Assembly: GCF_000750005.1 (NCBI RefSeq)
Contig: NZ_JPYA01000150.1
Location: forward strand, 1-25,271
Reading direction: 5' to 3'
DNA from: Geobacillus icigianus
GTDB taxonomy: Bacteria; Bacillota; Bacilli; Bacillales; Anoxybacillaceae
Length of the DNA: 25,271 bases
Shown here: in pieces, positions 17,450 to 25,271 of the stretch
Layout: each line of letters opens with the position of its first letter
Numbering within the stretch: the first letter of the stretch is position 1
The notes under the pieces: generated by a model
The model's input: the letters and a program-made list of their open reading frames with translations, nothing else
What the model was told of the DNA's origin: nothing
Databases searched by the model: none
Program-made: the position numbers and the translations under genes

Positions 17450-17543
17450 TAGCACACACCACGATTTATTTAGATATGAAAAAGAACGTCTCTAGGTAGT
17501 GGGCCCGAGCCACGTAATAGCCACACACCATGATTTATTTTGA
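17450..17543. repeat. Imperfect 25-bp direct repeat pair
   Basis: Copy 1 (17450-17474) and copy 2 (17518-17543) share TAG(C)CACACACCAyGATTTATTTwGA, differing by one inserted base and two substitutions, 68 bp apart start to start. Copy 2 overlaps the last codons and stop of the permease gene. No known element is recognised; it could be a small duplication left by a mobile-element event. Confidence 0.6.
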
Positions 17544-19178
17544 CTGACTAGAGATCGTTCGGGCGGACGGAAGAGCGGCTTCCTCCACCATCTGGGTGCG
17601 ACGTTTCAATTCATTGTTCAGTTGCTCGGCTTCCTGCAAATGTTTCGTGACCACTCCACTGCGCACGCCCCAGAAATAGAAGGCGAGAGCGAGGAGGGCA
17701 ACGAGGCCCATATCCCATCCGTAGGGAATGATGTCCCTTCCTCCAAATTGTTTGCTTCCTAAGCACGACACCAATGCCATGCTAAGCAAATATACCAACA
17801 TCCAGATTCCTGCTTTCAGCTCTTGAGCGAATTGGCGCCAGCCGTTTCGGCTTTGATAATAAAAATAAATAGGCAAGCCGATGAAAATGATAAACAACAC
17901 CTGTCCTGTCAACGGCCAACGAGCCCAATAGAAAGTTAAAGAAGCAAACACAAAACCGCAAGGAGCGATGATCGGCAGTCCTTTAAGGCGAAACGGGCGA
18001 TACAAATGGGCGCCAGTTCGGCGCAATACAGCCGCTGTGACGGGTCCGGTAATGTAAGAAATCAGTGTAGCGACGGAAATAATTTCAGCTAACGATCCCC
18101 ATCCACGGAATAAAAAGAGAAATGCGAACGATACTGCTAAGTTAAAGAACATCGCTGCTCGCGGAACTCCATAAATAGGATGCAATGTCCCAAACACGGA
18201 AGGAAAATAGCCGTTTTTCTGCATCCCATAAATCATGCGCGCTGTCGTCGCCGTATAGGTTGTTCCCGTACCGGATGGGGAGACGAACGCATCTACATAA
18301 AGCAAAATAACGAGCCAATTCACCCCGAGAGCAATCGCTAAATCAGCAAATGGGGAATTAAAACTCAGTTGATGCCACCCATGCTGAACGAGTGCGGGAT
18401 CGATCGCTCCAACAAAGGCAATCTGCAAGCAAACGTACAACATGGTGGCGATCAACACTGAACCGACGACAGAAATCGGAATAGAAAAGTTGGGTTTTTT
18501 TGCTTCCCCAGCCATATTAATAGGGCTTTGGAAACCATTGAAAGCGAATACAATTCCTGATGTGGCGACAGCCGTTAGCACGCTTGACCAACCGTAGGGC
18601 GTAAACGAAGGATGATCGGTAAAATTTCCACTTTGAAACCCAAAAGCTAAAAGCGCAACAATGGTGGCGGTCGGAACAATAAATTTAAATACCGTAATCA
18701 TAGAATTGGCTTTGGCGAATAAACTGACGGTCCAGTAATTGAGAAAAAAATAAACCAAAATCAACAGCGAGGCAAAAAATAACCCTTCTCCGGTCAACTG
18801 TCCTTCATGGACAAGATCATGAGTCCAAGAAGCCCACTTCCAAGGCCAAGAACTCATGTATTGAACTGAGGCGATCGCCTCGACGGGAATCACTGAAACG
18901 ATGGCAATCCAGTTCGCCCAGCCGGCAAGGAATCCAGCAAAAGAGCCATGAGAGTATTGAGTATACTTGACCATTCCGCCAGCTTCGGGAAACATTGTGC
19001 CAAGCTCGCTGTAAGACAATGCAATGGTTAAAATCACGAGCATGCCGATCAGCCATGAGAAAACAGCAGCAGGACCAGCGATTTGCGCTGCCTTCCAAGC
19101 CCCAAATAACCAACCCGATCCGATAATCGATCCTAAACCAGTCATCATTAACGAAAATGTTCCCATCTTCCGTTGCAT
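17535..19178 (-). CDS. APC-family amino-acid permease, YveA (aspartate:proton symporter)-like
   Basis: A 547-residue membrane transporter with about 12-14 hydrophobic helices. Its N-terminus carries GSIIGSGWLFGAWKAAQIAG, the TM1 substrate-binding region in the form seen in B. subtilis YveA (AspP), and then LSYSELGTMFPEAGGMVKYTQ. I choose the start at 19178 (M-Q-R-K-M-G) because AAGGAG stands 8 nt upstream. The frame remains open for 47 more codons to 19319, but those residues have no ribosome site and do not look like transporter sequence. The hydrophilic C-terminal tail (NNELKRRTQMVEEA) is coiled-coil-like. It is a single-gene unit, convergent with the rbs operon. Aspartate is the best substrate guess, by family resemblance only. 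Confidence 0.85.
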   Translation of the reverse strand: MQRKMGTFSLMMTGLGSIIGSGWLFGAWKAAQIAGPAAVFSWLIGMLVILTIALSYSELGTMFPEAGGMVKYTQYSHGSFAGFLAGWANWIAIVSVIPVEAIASVQYMSSWPWKWASWTHDLVHEGQLTGEGLFFASLLILVYFFLNYWTVSLFAKANSMITVFKFIVPTATIVALLAFGFQSGNFTDHPSFTPYGWSSVLTAVATSGIVFAFNGFQSPINMAGEAKKPNFSIPISVVGSVLIATMLYVCLQIAFVGAIDPALVQHGWHQLSFNSPFADLAIALGVNWLVILLYVDAFVSPSGTGTTYTATTARMIYGMQKNGYFPSVFGTLHPIYGVPRAAMFFNLAVSFAFLFLFRGWGSLAEIISVATLISYITGPVTAAVLRRTGAHLYRPFRLKGLPIIAPCGFVFASLTFYWARWPLTGQVLFIIFIGLPIYFYYQSRNGWRQFAQELKAGIWMLVYLLSMALVSCLGSKQFGGRDIIPYGWDMGLVALLALAFYFWGVRSGVVTKHLQEAEQLNNELKRRTQMVEEAALPSARTISSQSK

Positions 19179-19319
19179 ATCATCAACTCCTTCAAGATTT
19201 TGAGATGGCCGGCGAGCGAAACAAGCAATCGGTGCCAACAATGATTCTTCCCCGTTGAGACGTCTTTTCATATTGATCGTTTGAAGCGGCGCTTTTTCTT
19301 CTGAATTCAAGATGGCCAT

Positions 19320-19475
19320 GTTTTGAGCCCTTGTGTCGGTCTATCCTCGCTTTGAGGGCCATTGATCAAAAGCTTGTCCTCTCTTGAATCGAGCTTTTTC
19401 ATGTGTACAGATGCGCTTTGCTCCCAATCTCTGAACCACTGTTTGGCGATCAGGCGCTCGGCAGCATTCAAAGAC
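19320..19475. other. Intergenic sequence upstream of the permease gene
   Basis: No gene is supported here or in 19179-19319. I could not identify a convincing promoter for the leftward permease gene. Short frames on the minus strand have no recognisable family. Confidence 0.35.
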
Positions 19476-19616
19476 CTAGAGGGCTGGTGATTTAATGTAA
19501 AATACTGTTGATTCCATCTGTTTCTCAATTAGAGAAACCTAGCAGAATCAGCTTTCTTTTCTGAATGAAAATGCCGCCGATTCGTGTGCGACAGAGGTTT
19601 TTCACCGCCCCTCTAG
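19476..19616 (+). repeat. MITE-like repeat, copy E3
   Basis: Bordered by CTAG at 19476-19479 and 19613-19616, with inverted ends AGGGCTGGTGATTTAA and GGTTTTTCACCGCCCCT. The spacing of 27 nt from GGTGATTT to TTTCTC is kept, and that block forms a small hairpin (TTTCTCAATTAGAGAAA). The right half diverges from the other copies. Confidence 0.7.
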
Positions 19617-19782
19617 AAACGATCGCGCGCAAGGGGGAATCCAAGGCTAGAGCATTTTTATTTTACTACAGATGCAAAAGAATTCAAAAGTCATCTGCTT
19701 CCATTTCTTGTTTTGGAGCTGGAAAGGGGATTGCAAGGGAATCAGGGATCGCAACAGGACTGGGACACCCTCTCTCAATATA

Positions 19783-19800
19783 TAAGAGGCCGGTGAAAAA
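19783..19800. repeat. Repeat-like end in front of the broken transposase gene
   Basis: TAAGAGGCCGGTGAAAAA matches, in reverse orientation, the right end of the E-copies (CTAGAAGGCTGGTGAAAAA when read inward). No E-type body follows it; instead a transposase reading frame starts about 60-75 bp inward. That is the position expected for the left inverted repeat of an insertion sequence. Confidence 0.55.
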
Positions 19801-19858
19801 GTACACACCAAGGCAGGAATGTAGGGGGGTATGTTGAAAACGGAAGAAGAATCTTTAA

Positions 19859-20446
19859 ATGGAGCGTGAGCGGATCATGAAAGCCTCCAATCATCCTTCG
19901 ACTCAGCCTCGTCTGTTTCCAGTCATCGACATGGAGGAACGGGTTCCCCCACATCATCTCCTACGCCAAATCAATGAAGCGGTTGACGTTTCCGTCATTC
20001 ACGATGGGGTGGCTCCCCTGTACACGGAAAAAACGGGTCGTCCAGCGGCGGATCCGGAACGGCTGCTTCGCCTGATGTTGCTATCGTATTTGTTTGATCA
20101 CTCCGAGCGGGGCGTGACGGATCCGGATGCCTAGTTGTACAAGAAAGGCAAAGGACAGGAAGCGTATCCTCGGTATCTGGTGCACGACGTCATCGACGTC
20201 CAGTCGCGCGTGATTTTGTCCAGACGGGCCAGCCTTGCCACTGGAACGGCGGAGCGGGAGACGAGTTGGGAGCAGCGAGCTTCCATTCGGTTTCGCTACC
20301 CGTCGATCACGATTCGAACCTTGCCCGCAGACAAAGCGCATGGCACCACGGAGGATTTGAAAGCGCTCTCGAAAGCGCTCTTCGTTCAAGGCATCACGCC
20401 GCTCGTGTCGCTGCGCCGCAAGGAGATGGAAGAAATTCCAACCTAG
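19859..20446 (+). pseudogene. Degenerate IS1182-type transposase
   Basis: The N-terminal part contains ERVPPHHLLRQINEAVDVS and TGRPAADPERLLRLMLLSYL, the DUF772 region of IS1182/IS5-like transposases. After SERG the sequence jumps to TDPDA, so the usual segment between them is missing (internal deletion). An in-frame TAG at 20132-20134 follows, and then the frame continues unchanged (KKGKGQEA..., HDVIDVQSRVILSRRAS). Two catalytic-type aspartates can be guessed, in VIDVQSR and ADKAHG, but the C-terminal third with the catalytic Glu is gone. The frame ends at a TAG that belongs to the CTAG border of repeat E4. About 195 codons remain of a normal 450-500, so it cannot be active. Confidence 0.8.
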
Positions 20447-20580
20447 GAGGCCGGTGATTTAAGGAGAAACACTGCTCTCCGACAGTGTTCCCAAACCAAA
20501 AAACGTTGCAACGTCATCATTTCATTCCTTGTGACTTCTCCCCAATCGAGCCCGTTTGTTGTTTTTCACCAGTCTTCTAG
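20443..20580 (+). repeat. MITE-like repeat, copy E4
   Basis: Bordered by CTAG at 20443-20446 and 20577-20580, with ends GAGGCCGGTGATTTAAGG and TTTTTCACCAGTCTT. It has an internal hairpin AACACTG...CAGTGTT inside the 27-nt spacer, and CATCATTTCATTCCTTGTG shared with E2. Its left border interrupts the transposase pseudogene and supplies that frame's stop. Confidence 0.8.
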
Positions 20581-20715
20581 AACACTGGTGATTTACTCGT
20601 GGATACGGATTTACAATGTTATTTCTCAATTAGAAAAACCTTGTTTTATCGGGCCTGTTTTTCAATCATTCTCCCATTGATGAAGGGGATCAGCGGTTTT
20701 TCACCGGCCTCCTAG
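20577..20715 (+). repeat. MITE-like repeat, copy E5
   Basis: Follows E4 directly and shares its CTAG (20577-20580); the right CTAG is at 20712-20715. Ends are AACACTGGTGATTTAC and GGTTTTTCACCGGCCTC. It has the TTTCTCAATTAGAAAAACCTTG core and aligns along its length with E1. It lies 146 bp past the end of the kyn operon. Confidence 0.8.
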
Positions 20716-20860
20716 AGGATAGCAGCCTTTGATGTGATCTCTCTGTTTTGAACATTGAGTACGCCCTGCCATTTTTGAAGACAGATGGTTTTTGGGTGAA
20801 CAAGCCTCATTGATGTTTGATTGCCGCCAAAGCAAACGAAACCAATGCCTCTGAATGGTT

Positions 20861-21487
20861 TTATTTCATTTTCCGTAATACCGCCCGTACAGGGCTCCCA
20901 TCGCCATTTACTAAGGGAAGAGGAAGGGCTGCTAGCTCATAGTCCCCAGGAGGAACATGGTCTAATACGAGCCCCTCCAAAATATGAATTCCACAGCGGT
21001 GCAATTCGTGATGGGCAGGCAATCGTTTGCTTGTCAACGGGTCAACGGAAGGCAAATCCACCCCGATCAAACGAATTCCGTATTTTCTTAAGTATGGCGC
21101 CAATGGCGGATCAATATAGGGGATGGTTTCCGGAAATGTATTCCGATTTGTCCATGCCCCCGTGTAGATTAATAAGCGTGTCACTCCGTTTAAGTCAATC
21201 TGTTGTAATTCGTCGATTCCAATTTTTTTTGGATTTGAAAGATGGATAACCCGGGCCGGTCCGATATAGATATTTACATCAAGATCGATGACTTTTTTTC
21301 CTTTGTTATCAAAGTGAAAGGGAGCATCAATGTGTGTGCCTGTATGTGTGCTCATGGTGATTTGGCCGACATTTACTGACCCACTGTCCTCTTTGTGCCA
21401 GCGAATGCGATAGGAAAAAGGAGTATCGCCCGGCCATACCGGAGTATGTTCATCAAGTCGTTGGGAGATGTCGATCCATGCACTCAT
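20861..21487 (-). CDS. kynB: Kynurenine formamidase (cyclase family)
   Basis: Hydrolyses N-formyl-L-kynurenine to L-kynurenine and formate, the second step of tryptophan breakdown. The 208-residue protein has the metal-binding HTGTHIDAPFH motif (His48, His52, Asp54, His58) of the bacterial KynB/cyclase family, an N-terminal DISQRLDEHTPVWPGD typical of KynB, and LIGVDLPSVDP near residue 140. The start follows AGGAGG by about 8 nt. Last gene of the kynU-permease-kynA-kynB unit, 24 bp after kynA. Confidence 0.95.
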   Translation of the reverse strand: MSAWIDISQRLDEHTPVWPGDTPFSYRIRWHKEDSGSVNVGQITMSTHTGTHIDAPFHFDNKGKKVIDLDVNIYIGPARVIHLSNPKKIGIDELQQIDLNGVTRLLIYTGAWTNRNTFPETIPYIDPPLAPYLRKYGIRLIGVDLPSVDPLTSKRLPAHHELHRCGIHILEGLVLDHVPPGDYELAALPLPLVNGDGSPVRAVLRKMK

Positions 21488-21511
21488 CGTTCCGCCTCCT
21501 GCTGTTGTCTT

Positions 21512-22354
21512 TTATAATTTGGTTCTTAATGTCCATAGTTCAGGAAAGAACGGCCGATCGAGTGCTTTTTTCAAGTAGGAGACACCTGATGATCCTCCGG
21601 TTCCTTTTTTGTAGCCAATAATTCGTTCAACCGTAGTCATGTGCATATAACGCCATATTTGCTGTTGGCTACCTATATCTACTAGCTTTTCCGCGAGCTC
21701 ATATAAATCCCAATATCGATCGACATTTCGATATACCGTCAACCATGCTTTCTCCACGCTAGCATTTGGCTGGTAGTTTTGCGAGTAATCGCGCTGAAGG
21801 ACCTCCTGATCAATAGATAACCCGCGAACGGCCAATGCTTTGATCGCTGCGTCATAGACACTTGGAGCGTGTAGTGCCCTCACCAACTGTTCGTAAATAT
21901 GCTGATCGTGTTGGAAGACAGGCAAAACGTGTATATTTTTTTGTCCAAGGGCAAATTCAATTAAACGGTTTTGATAAGACTGGAATCCGGAAGCATGGCC
22001 TAAACATTCACGAAATTCCATGTACTCTGATGGAGTCAGTGTTGAAAGAACACCCCATGATTGAATGAGTTGTTGTTGGATTCTTGAGATGCGGGCAAAC
22101 ATTTTAAAGGATGGTTCTAAATCGTCATCTAAAATACATTGAATAGCAGATTCCATTTCATGTAAAATGAGTTTCATCCAAAGTTCACTTGTTTGGTGAA
22201 TAATGATAAATAGCATCTCATCATGATGGTTAGATAACCGCCGTTGACTCGATAAAATTTTATCAAGCTGAAGATAGCTTGTGTACGACATCTCTTCTTG
22301 GAAATCTGTATGAATGCCTTTCTCCAGTTCGAATGAATTTTGTTTCTTTTGCAT
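21512..22354 (-). CDS. kynA: Tryptophan 2,3-dioxygenase
   Basis: Haem enzyme that opens the indole ring of L-tryptophan to N-formylkynurenine. With the start at 22354 it is 280 residues, the bacterial norm. Visible features: [10 protein letters not shown] (His53, active-site His), the substrate-loop arginine region [14 protein letters not shown] (113-126), the haem-ligand His238 in [13 protein letters not shown], and the [11 protein letters not shown] loop near the C-terminus. The frame is open upstream to 22489, but that would overlap the permease gene; the 22354 ATG has GGGTGGGAA before it and sits 40 bp after the permease stop. Confidence 0.96.
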   Translation of the reverse strand: MQKKQNSFELEKGIHTDFQEEMSYTSYLQLDKILSSQRRLSNHHDEMLFIIIHQTSELWMKLILHEMESAIQCILDDDLEPSFKMFARISRIQQQLIQSWGVLSTLTPSEYMEFRECLGHASGFQSYQNRLIEFALGQKNIHVLPVFQHDQHIYEQLVRALHAPSVYDAAIKALAVRGLSIDQEVLQRDYSQNYQPNASVEKAWLTVYRNVDRYWDLYELAEKLVDIGSQQQIWRYMHMTTVERIIGYKKGTGGSSGVSYLKKALDRPFFPELWTLRTKL

Positions 22355-22394
22355 ATGTTCCCACCCTTTTCGTAGAATGATCGGCTGGATACGA

Positions 22395-23834
22395 TTATTG
22401 ATTTGTGCTCGCGACCGTTTCATCGGATGATGTAGAAGAAGTTGCGTTATGGTATGTGGCATTGCGCTTTTTCCAAAGAACATACGCAATGGTTAGCAAT
22501 AATAGCCAAGGAATCCCAAACTGTAACATCGGTTTAAATGGTGTAAACCAAGTTGTAATCATTAAACAGAGTAATAGTACGCCGCCTAGGATGGTTAAGT
22601 AAGGAAATCCAATCATTTTGATCGTCAATGGGCGACCATTCGTTTGATTCCACTTGTTTCGGAAAAAAAGATGAGAAACAAAAATCATCAACCAAGTAAA
22701 AATGGCTCCAAACATGGAAATGCCCATCATGACCGTATACGATGTCTCAGGAAGAAGGGCTGAAACGATGGCTGAAATGGCAATTCCGGCGGTAGAAACG
22801 AGTAATGACTTGATCGGAACCCCTTTTTTGCTCACCCCAGCAAAGAAAGAGGGAGCATATCTTTCTTGTGCCAATGCAAACATCATTCTCGTTGACGCAT
22901 ATAATTGGCTATTCATCGCCGATAGTGCCGCAGTGAGAACAATGAAGTTCACCATCCCGGAAGCACTAGGGATGTTTAGGATTTCCATTACTTTCACAAA
23001 AGGACTTTTGTCAATTCCCGCTGCTTTCCATGGGACGATCATCAACATGATGGCGATCGTGAGTACATAAAAAGTCGATAAACGAAAAACGGTTGCTTTT
23101 AATGCTTTGGGAACGGCAATTTCGGGTTCTTTTGCTTCACCTGATGTAACCGCTATCATTTCTGTTCCTAAGAAGCTAAACAGAGAAATAAAGATAGCCA
23201 CCCACATCCCCCACCAGCCAAATGGGAGAAATCCGCCATCATTAACGAAATTGGAGGGTCCAATTCCAGATTGTTCCGATCCCCCGAATATAACATAGGT
23301 TCCAAGGAGAATAAAAAGGACTACTGCACTCACTTTGATCATCGAGAACCAGTACTCAAAAGTAGCAAACGTATGAACGTTAGTGGCATTAACGTAAATA
23401 AGAATGCCTCCAAATAGTAGAATCCATAGGATCCCTGGTGTATGAGGGAACCAGTATCTCATATAAACGGCAATGGCACTCACTTCCACCCCTACAGCGA
23501 GGACATTAGCGATCCAATACGAATAGCGGACGATAAAACCTGCATAGGGGTGGATGTACCGATCAGCAATGGTTCCAAAAGAACCTGATGTTGGATGAGC
23601 GACAGTCATTTCAGCTAAACAACCCATCAACAACAATACGATAAAAGCACCAATGGCATAACTAAGCAAAACACTAGGCCCGGCTGTTTGAATGGCAAGG
23701 CCACTTCCGAGAAACAACCCGGTGCCAATGGCACATCCCATAGCGATCATAGTTAATTGGTTCGTTTTTAATTTACGATGTAATCCAGTGTCTTTTTCTT
23801 GCGATTCATGCGTATAGTGATTTGGCTTGGTCAT
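22395..23834 (-). CDS. APC-family amino-acid permease in the kyn operon (probable tryptophan or kynurenine uptake)
   Basis: A 479-residue permease of the amino acid transporter (AAT) group within APC, with about 12 helices. The TM1 motif [15 protein letters not shown] (about 31-45) and the following [12 protein letters not shown] and [13 protein letters not shown] segments are diagnostic of this group (GABA, lysine and proline permease relatives). The start follows AAGGAGGGA. It lies between kynU (20 bp upstream) and kynA, in the same direction, so tryptophan or kynurenine is the likely cargo; this is inferred from the operon only. Confidence 0.88.
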   Translation of the reverse strand: MTKPNHYTHESQEKDTGLHRKLKTNQLTMIAMGCAIGTGLFLGSGLAIQTAGPSVLLSYAIGAFIVLLLMGCLAEMTVAHPTSGSFGTIADRYIHPYAGFIVRYSYWIANVLAVGVEVSAIAVYMRYWFPHTPGILWILLFGGILIYVNATNVHTFATFEYWFSMIKVSAVVLFILLGTYVIFGGSEQSGIGPSNFVNDGGFLPFGWWGMWVAIFISLFSFLGTEMIAVTSGEAKEPEIAVPKALKATVFRLSTFYVLTIAIMLMIVPWKAAGIDKSPFVKVMEILNIPSASGMVNFIVLTAALSAMNSQLYASTRMMFALAQERYAPSFFAGVSKKGVPIKSLLVSTAGIAISAIVSALLPETSYTVMMGISMFGAIFTWLMIFVSHLFFRNKWNQTNGRPLTIKMIGFPYLTILGGVLLLCLMITTWFTPFKPMLQFGIPWLLLLTIAYVLWKKRNATYHNATSSTSSDETVASTNQ

Positions 23835-23854
23835 TGTGACTCCCTCCTTACTAT

Positions 23855-25141
23855 TTAGGCGACTACTTCACGCTCGTTTGAAAACTTCTTATACTGTTTC
23901 TCTTGCATGATTTTCTTAAGAATTTGTACAACGTTCCATACCTCTTCATAAGATGTGTACAAAGCAATCGGGGCTAAGCGAATAATATTTGGTGCTCGGA
24001 AGTCTGGAATGACGCCATTTTCTTTTAATGATTTGCAAATGCGGGCCGCTTCCTCGTGTTCTAAGCTAATATGTCCCCCACGGCGTGCATTGTCCTTTGG
24101 ATTGCCGATGATAAAGCCGAAAGAAGAAAGTTCATGTTCAATTAAGTACATCAAGTAACTCGTCAGTTGCAAAGACTTTTGACGAATCCGTTCGATTCCT
24201 GCTTCCATGAAGATTTCTAAGGATCCAATCAAAGGAGCTAGACTCAAAAGATGCGGTGTTCCAATTTGATAAGCTCCAGCTGTCAAAGAAGGACTGAATG
24301 TATGTTCCATATCAAATTGTTTGTCTTTTTTCGATCCAAACCATCCAGCTAGGCCAGGTGCGGAACCGAAATGTTTACGATGGACATAGAGTCCTGCGAC
24401 ACAGCCAGGCCCTCCGTTTATATACTTGTAGTTGCACCAAAAAGCGAAATCAACCCCCCACTCACTAAATGAGTGCGGAATGGCTCCAATGGAGTGGCAA
24501 GCATCGAATCCGATCAAGATGCCACGTTTATGTGCTTCATGAGTCAGCAGCTTGATGTCCAAAATTTGACCACTGCGATACAAAACAGTAGGCAAAATAA
24601 CTAAGGCAACGTCTTCAGACATGGCTGAAATAATATCTTCTTCTTCCAAAAAACGCCCATCACGACTTTTTACTCGAATCAGATGGGTGCTGGGGTCATA
24701 ACCGTGAATACGAAGCTGACTCTGCAACGCATAAATGTCTGATGGAAAGGTTAATTCATCAGCTAAGATCTTTGTCCTCTTTCCTTCTGGATGATAAAAG
24801 GTAGAAACTAACTGATGCAAATTAACAGTGGTAGAGCCTGTAGCAATCACTTCTTCCGGTGAAGCGCCGACTAATGGCGCCAACATGGCGCCCACCTTCT
24901 CTGATAGGTCAAACCATGGATGAGTTCCTTTTGTCCAACCGTCTATTCCTAATATTCTCCAATCTTGTAATACGGTGAACAGTGTTTTTTCCGCTCTTTT
25001 GGAAAGAAGTCCTAGTGAGTTGCCATCCATATAAATGGAATTTGGCGGTAAGTAAAATTCATCGCGGAAATGACGTAATGGGTCTTCTTGATCAAGCTTT
25101 TGGGCAAATTCTAATGTAGGTTCCAAGTTTGTGACGTTCAT
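23855..25141 (-). CDS. kynU: Kynureninase
   Basis: PLP enzyme that cleaves L-kynurenine to anthranilate and L-alanine, the third step of the pathway. 428 residues, normal length. The cofactor lysine is Lys239 in [13 protein letters not shown], and Asp213/His216 in FDACHSIGA hold the PLP ring. The N-terminal [18 protein letters not shown] and [10 protein letters not shown] segments are kynureninase signatures. An ideal AGGAGG lies 7-8 nt before the ATG. It is the first gene of the operon, with a promoter about 30 nt upstream. Confidence 0.97.
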   Translation of the reverse strand: MNVTNLEPTLEFAQKLDQEDPLRHFRDEFYLPPNSIYMDGNSLGLLSKRAEKTLFTVLQDWRILGIDGWTKGTHPWFDLSEKVGAMLAPLVGASPEEVIATGSTTVNLHQLVSTFYHPEGKRTKILADELTFPSDIYALQSQLRIHGYDPSTHLIRVKSRDGRFLEEEDIISAMSEDVALVILPTVLYRSGQILDIKLLTHEAHKRGILIGFDACHSIGAIPHSFSEWGVDFAFWCNYKYINGGPGCVAGLYVHRKHFGSAPGLAGWFGSKKDKQFDMEHTFSPSLTAGAYQIGTPHLLSLAPLIGSLEIFMEAGIERIRQKSLQLTSYLMYLIEHELSSFGFIIGNPKDNARRGGHISLEHEEAARICKSLKENGVIPDFRAPNIIRLAPIALYTSYEEVWNVVQILKKIMQEKQYKKFSNEREVVA

Positions 25142-25179
25142 GAATCTACCTCCTATTTCATTCGATGCATGCTAAAAAG

Positions 25180-25209
25180 ATTTTACAAAAGAATTTGACA
25201 TGATGTCAA
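25180..25209 (-). promoter_or_regulatory. Promoter of the kyn operon
   Basis: On the minus strand, TTGACA (25209-25204), 18-bp spacer, TAAAAT (25185-25180). The start point would be near 25173, giving a leader of about 30 nt before kynU. Confidence 0.7.
25195..25209. promoter_or_regulatory. Palindrome overlapping the kyn -35 box, candidate operator
   Basis: TTGACATGATGTCAA is a perfect 7-bp inverted repeat around one central base. One arm is itself the -35 hexamer, so a bound dimeric regulator would occlude RNA polymerase. No regulator gene is in the window next to it. Confidence 0.55.
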
Positions 25210-25271
25210 TTACTAAATGTTCTAAATATTTTTTTTTATGTTTCAGCTTTGTCATCTTCTTTTATTTTGTT

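Noticed and set aside
17004..17457. Two overlapping minus-strand frames (about 100 and 89 codons)
   Set aside because: No ribosome site, no known motif, and one spans the permease terminator. Possible IS debris, but not supportable as genes.
19179..19319. A 47-residue N-terminal extension of the YveA-like permease
   Set aside because: The ribosome site AAGGAG at 8 nt from the ATG at 19178 and the usual family N-terminus favour the shorter protein.
20820..20860. A possible terminator after kynB (AAACCA...TGGTTT on the minus strand)
   Set aside because: Only a 6-bp A/T-rich stem with an 11-nt loop and an interrupted T-tract; too weak to call.

Overview
The window looks like chromosomal DNA of a thermophilic bacillus of the Geobacillus/Parageobacillus type. 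The first two genes resemble the amaB/amaA amidohydrolase pair known from Geobacillus stearothermophilus. Ribosome-binding sites are strong AGGAGG types, and the gene families (YveA-like permease, c-di-AMP riboswitch, rbsRKDACB order) are typical of Bacillaceae. This assignment rests on recalled family knowledge, not on a database search.

Layout. (1) 1-4135, plus strand: an N-carbamoyl-L-amino-acid hydrolase cut by the window edge, an N-acyl-amino-acid amidohydrolase, a small DUF3311 membrane protein and a sodium:solute symporter, plausibly a unit for import and deblocking of N-substituted amino acids. (2) 4176-10589, plus strand: a terminator, a consensus promoter, a c-di-AMP (ydaO/yuaA) riboswitch with its own terminator, then two tiny membrane-protein genes (an unnamed 34-aa gene and kdpF), kdpA, kdpB, kdpC and a truncated kdpD that has only the KdpD and USP domains. 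No histidine kinase and no kdpE are present, so the riboswitch appears to be the main control of this high-affinity K+ pump. (3) 11044-16891, plus strand: promoter, a palindromic operator that is also a perfect cre match, and the ribose operon rbsR-rbsK-rbsD-rbsA-rbsC-rbsB, mostly translationally coupled, closed by a long hairpin terminator. (4) 17403-19178, minus strand: a YveA-like amino-acid permease with a terminator. (5) 19476-20715: a mobile-element zone with a broken IS1182-type transposase gene and several copies of a short repeat. (6) 20861-25209, minus strand: a tryptophan-to-anthranilate operon, kynU - amino-acid permease - kynA - kynB, with a promoter whose -35 box lies inside a palindrome. 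This stretch is visibly more A+T rich than the ama and rbs genes.

The least explained structure is a family of about 134-141 bp repeats: five near-complete copies (two near 10.7-11.0 kb, three near 19.5-20.7 kb) plus solo ends. Each has inverted termini AGGCTGGTGA/TCACCAGCCT bordered by CTAG and a fixed 27-nt spacing to an internal TTTCTC block. One repeat-like end sits about 70 bp in front of the broken transposase gene, which suggests that these are non-autonomous (MITE-like) relatives of that insertion sequence.
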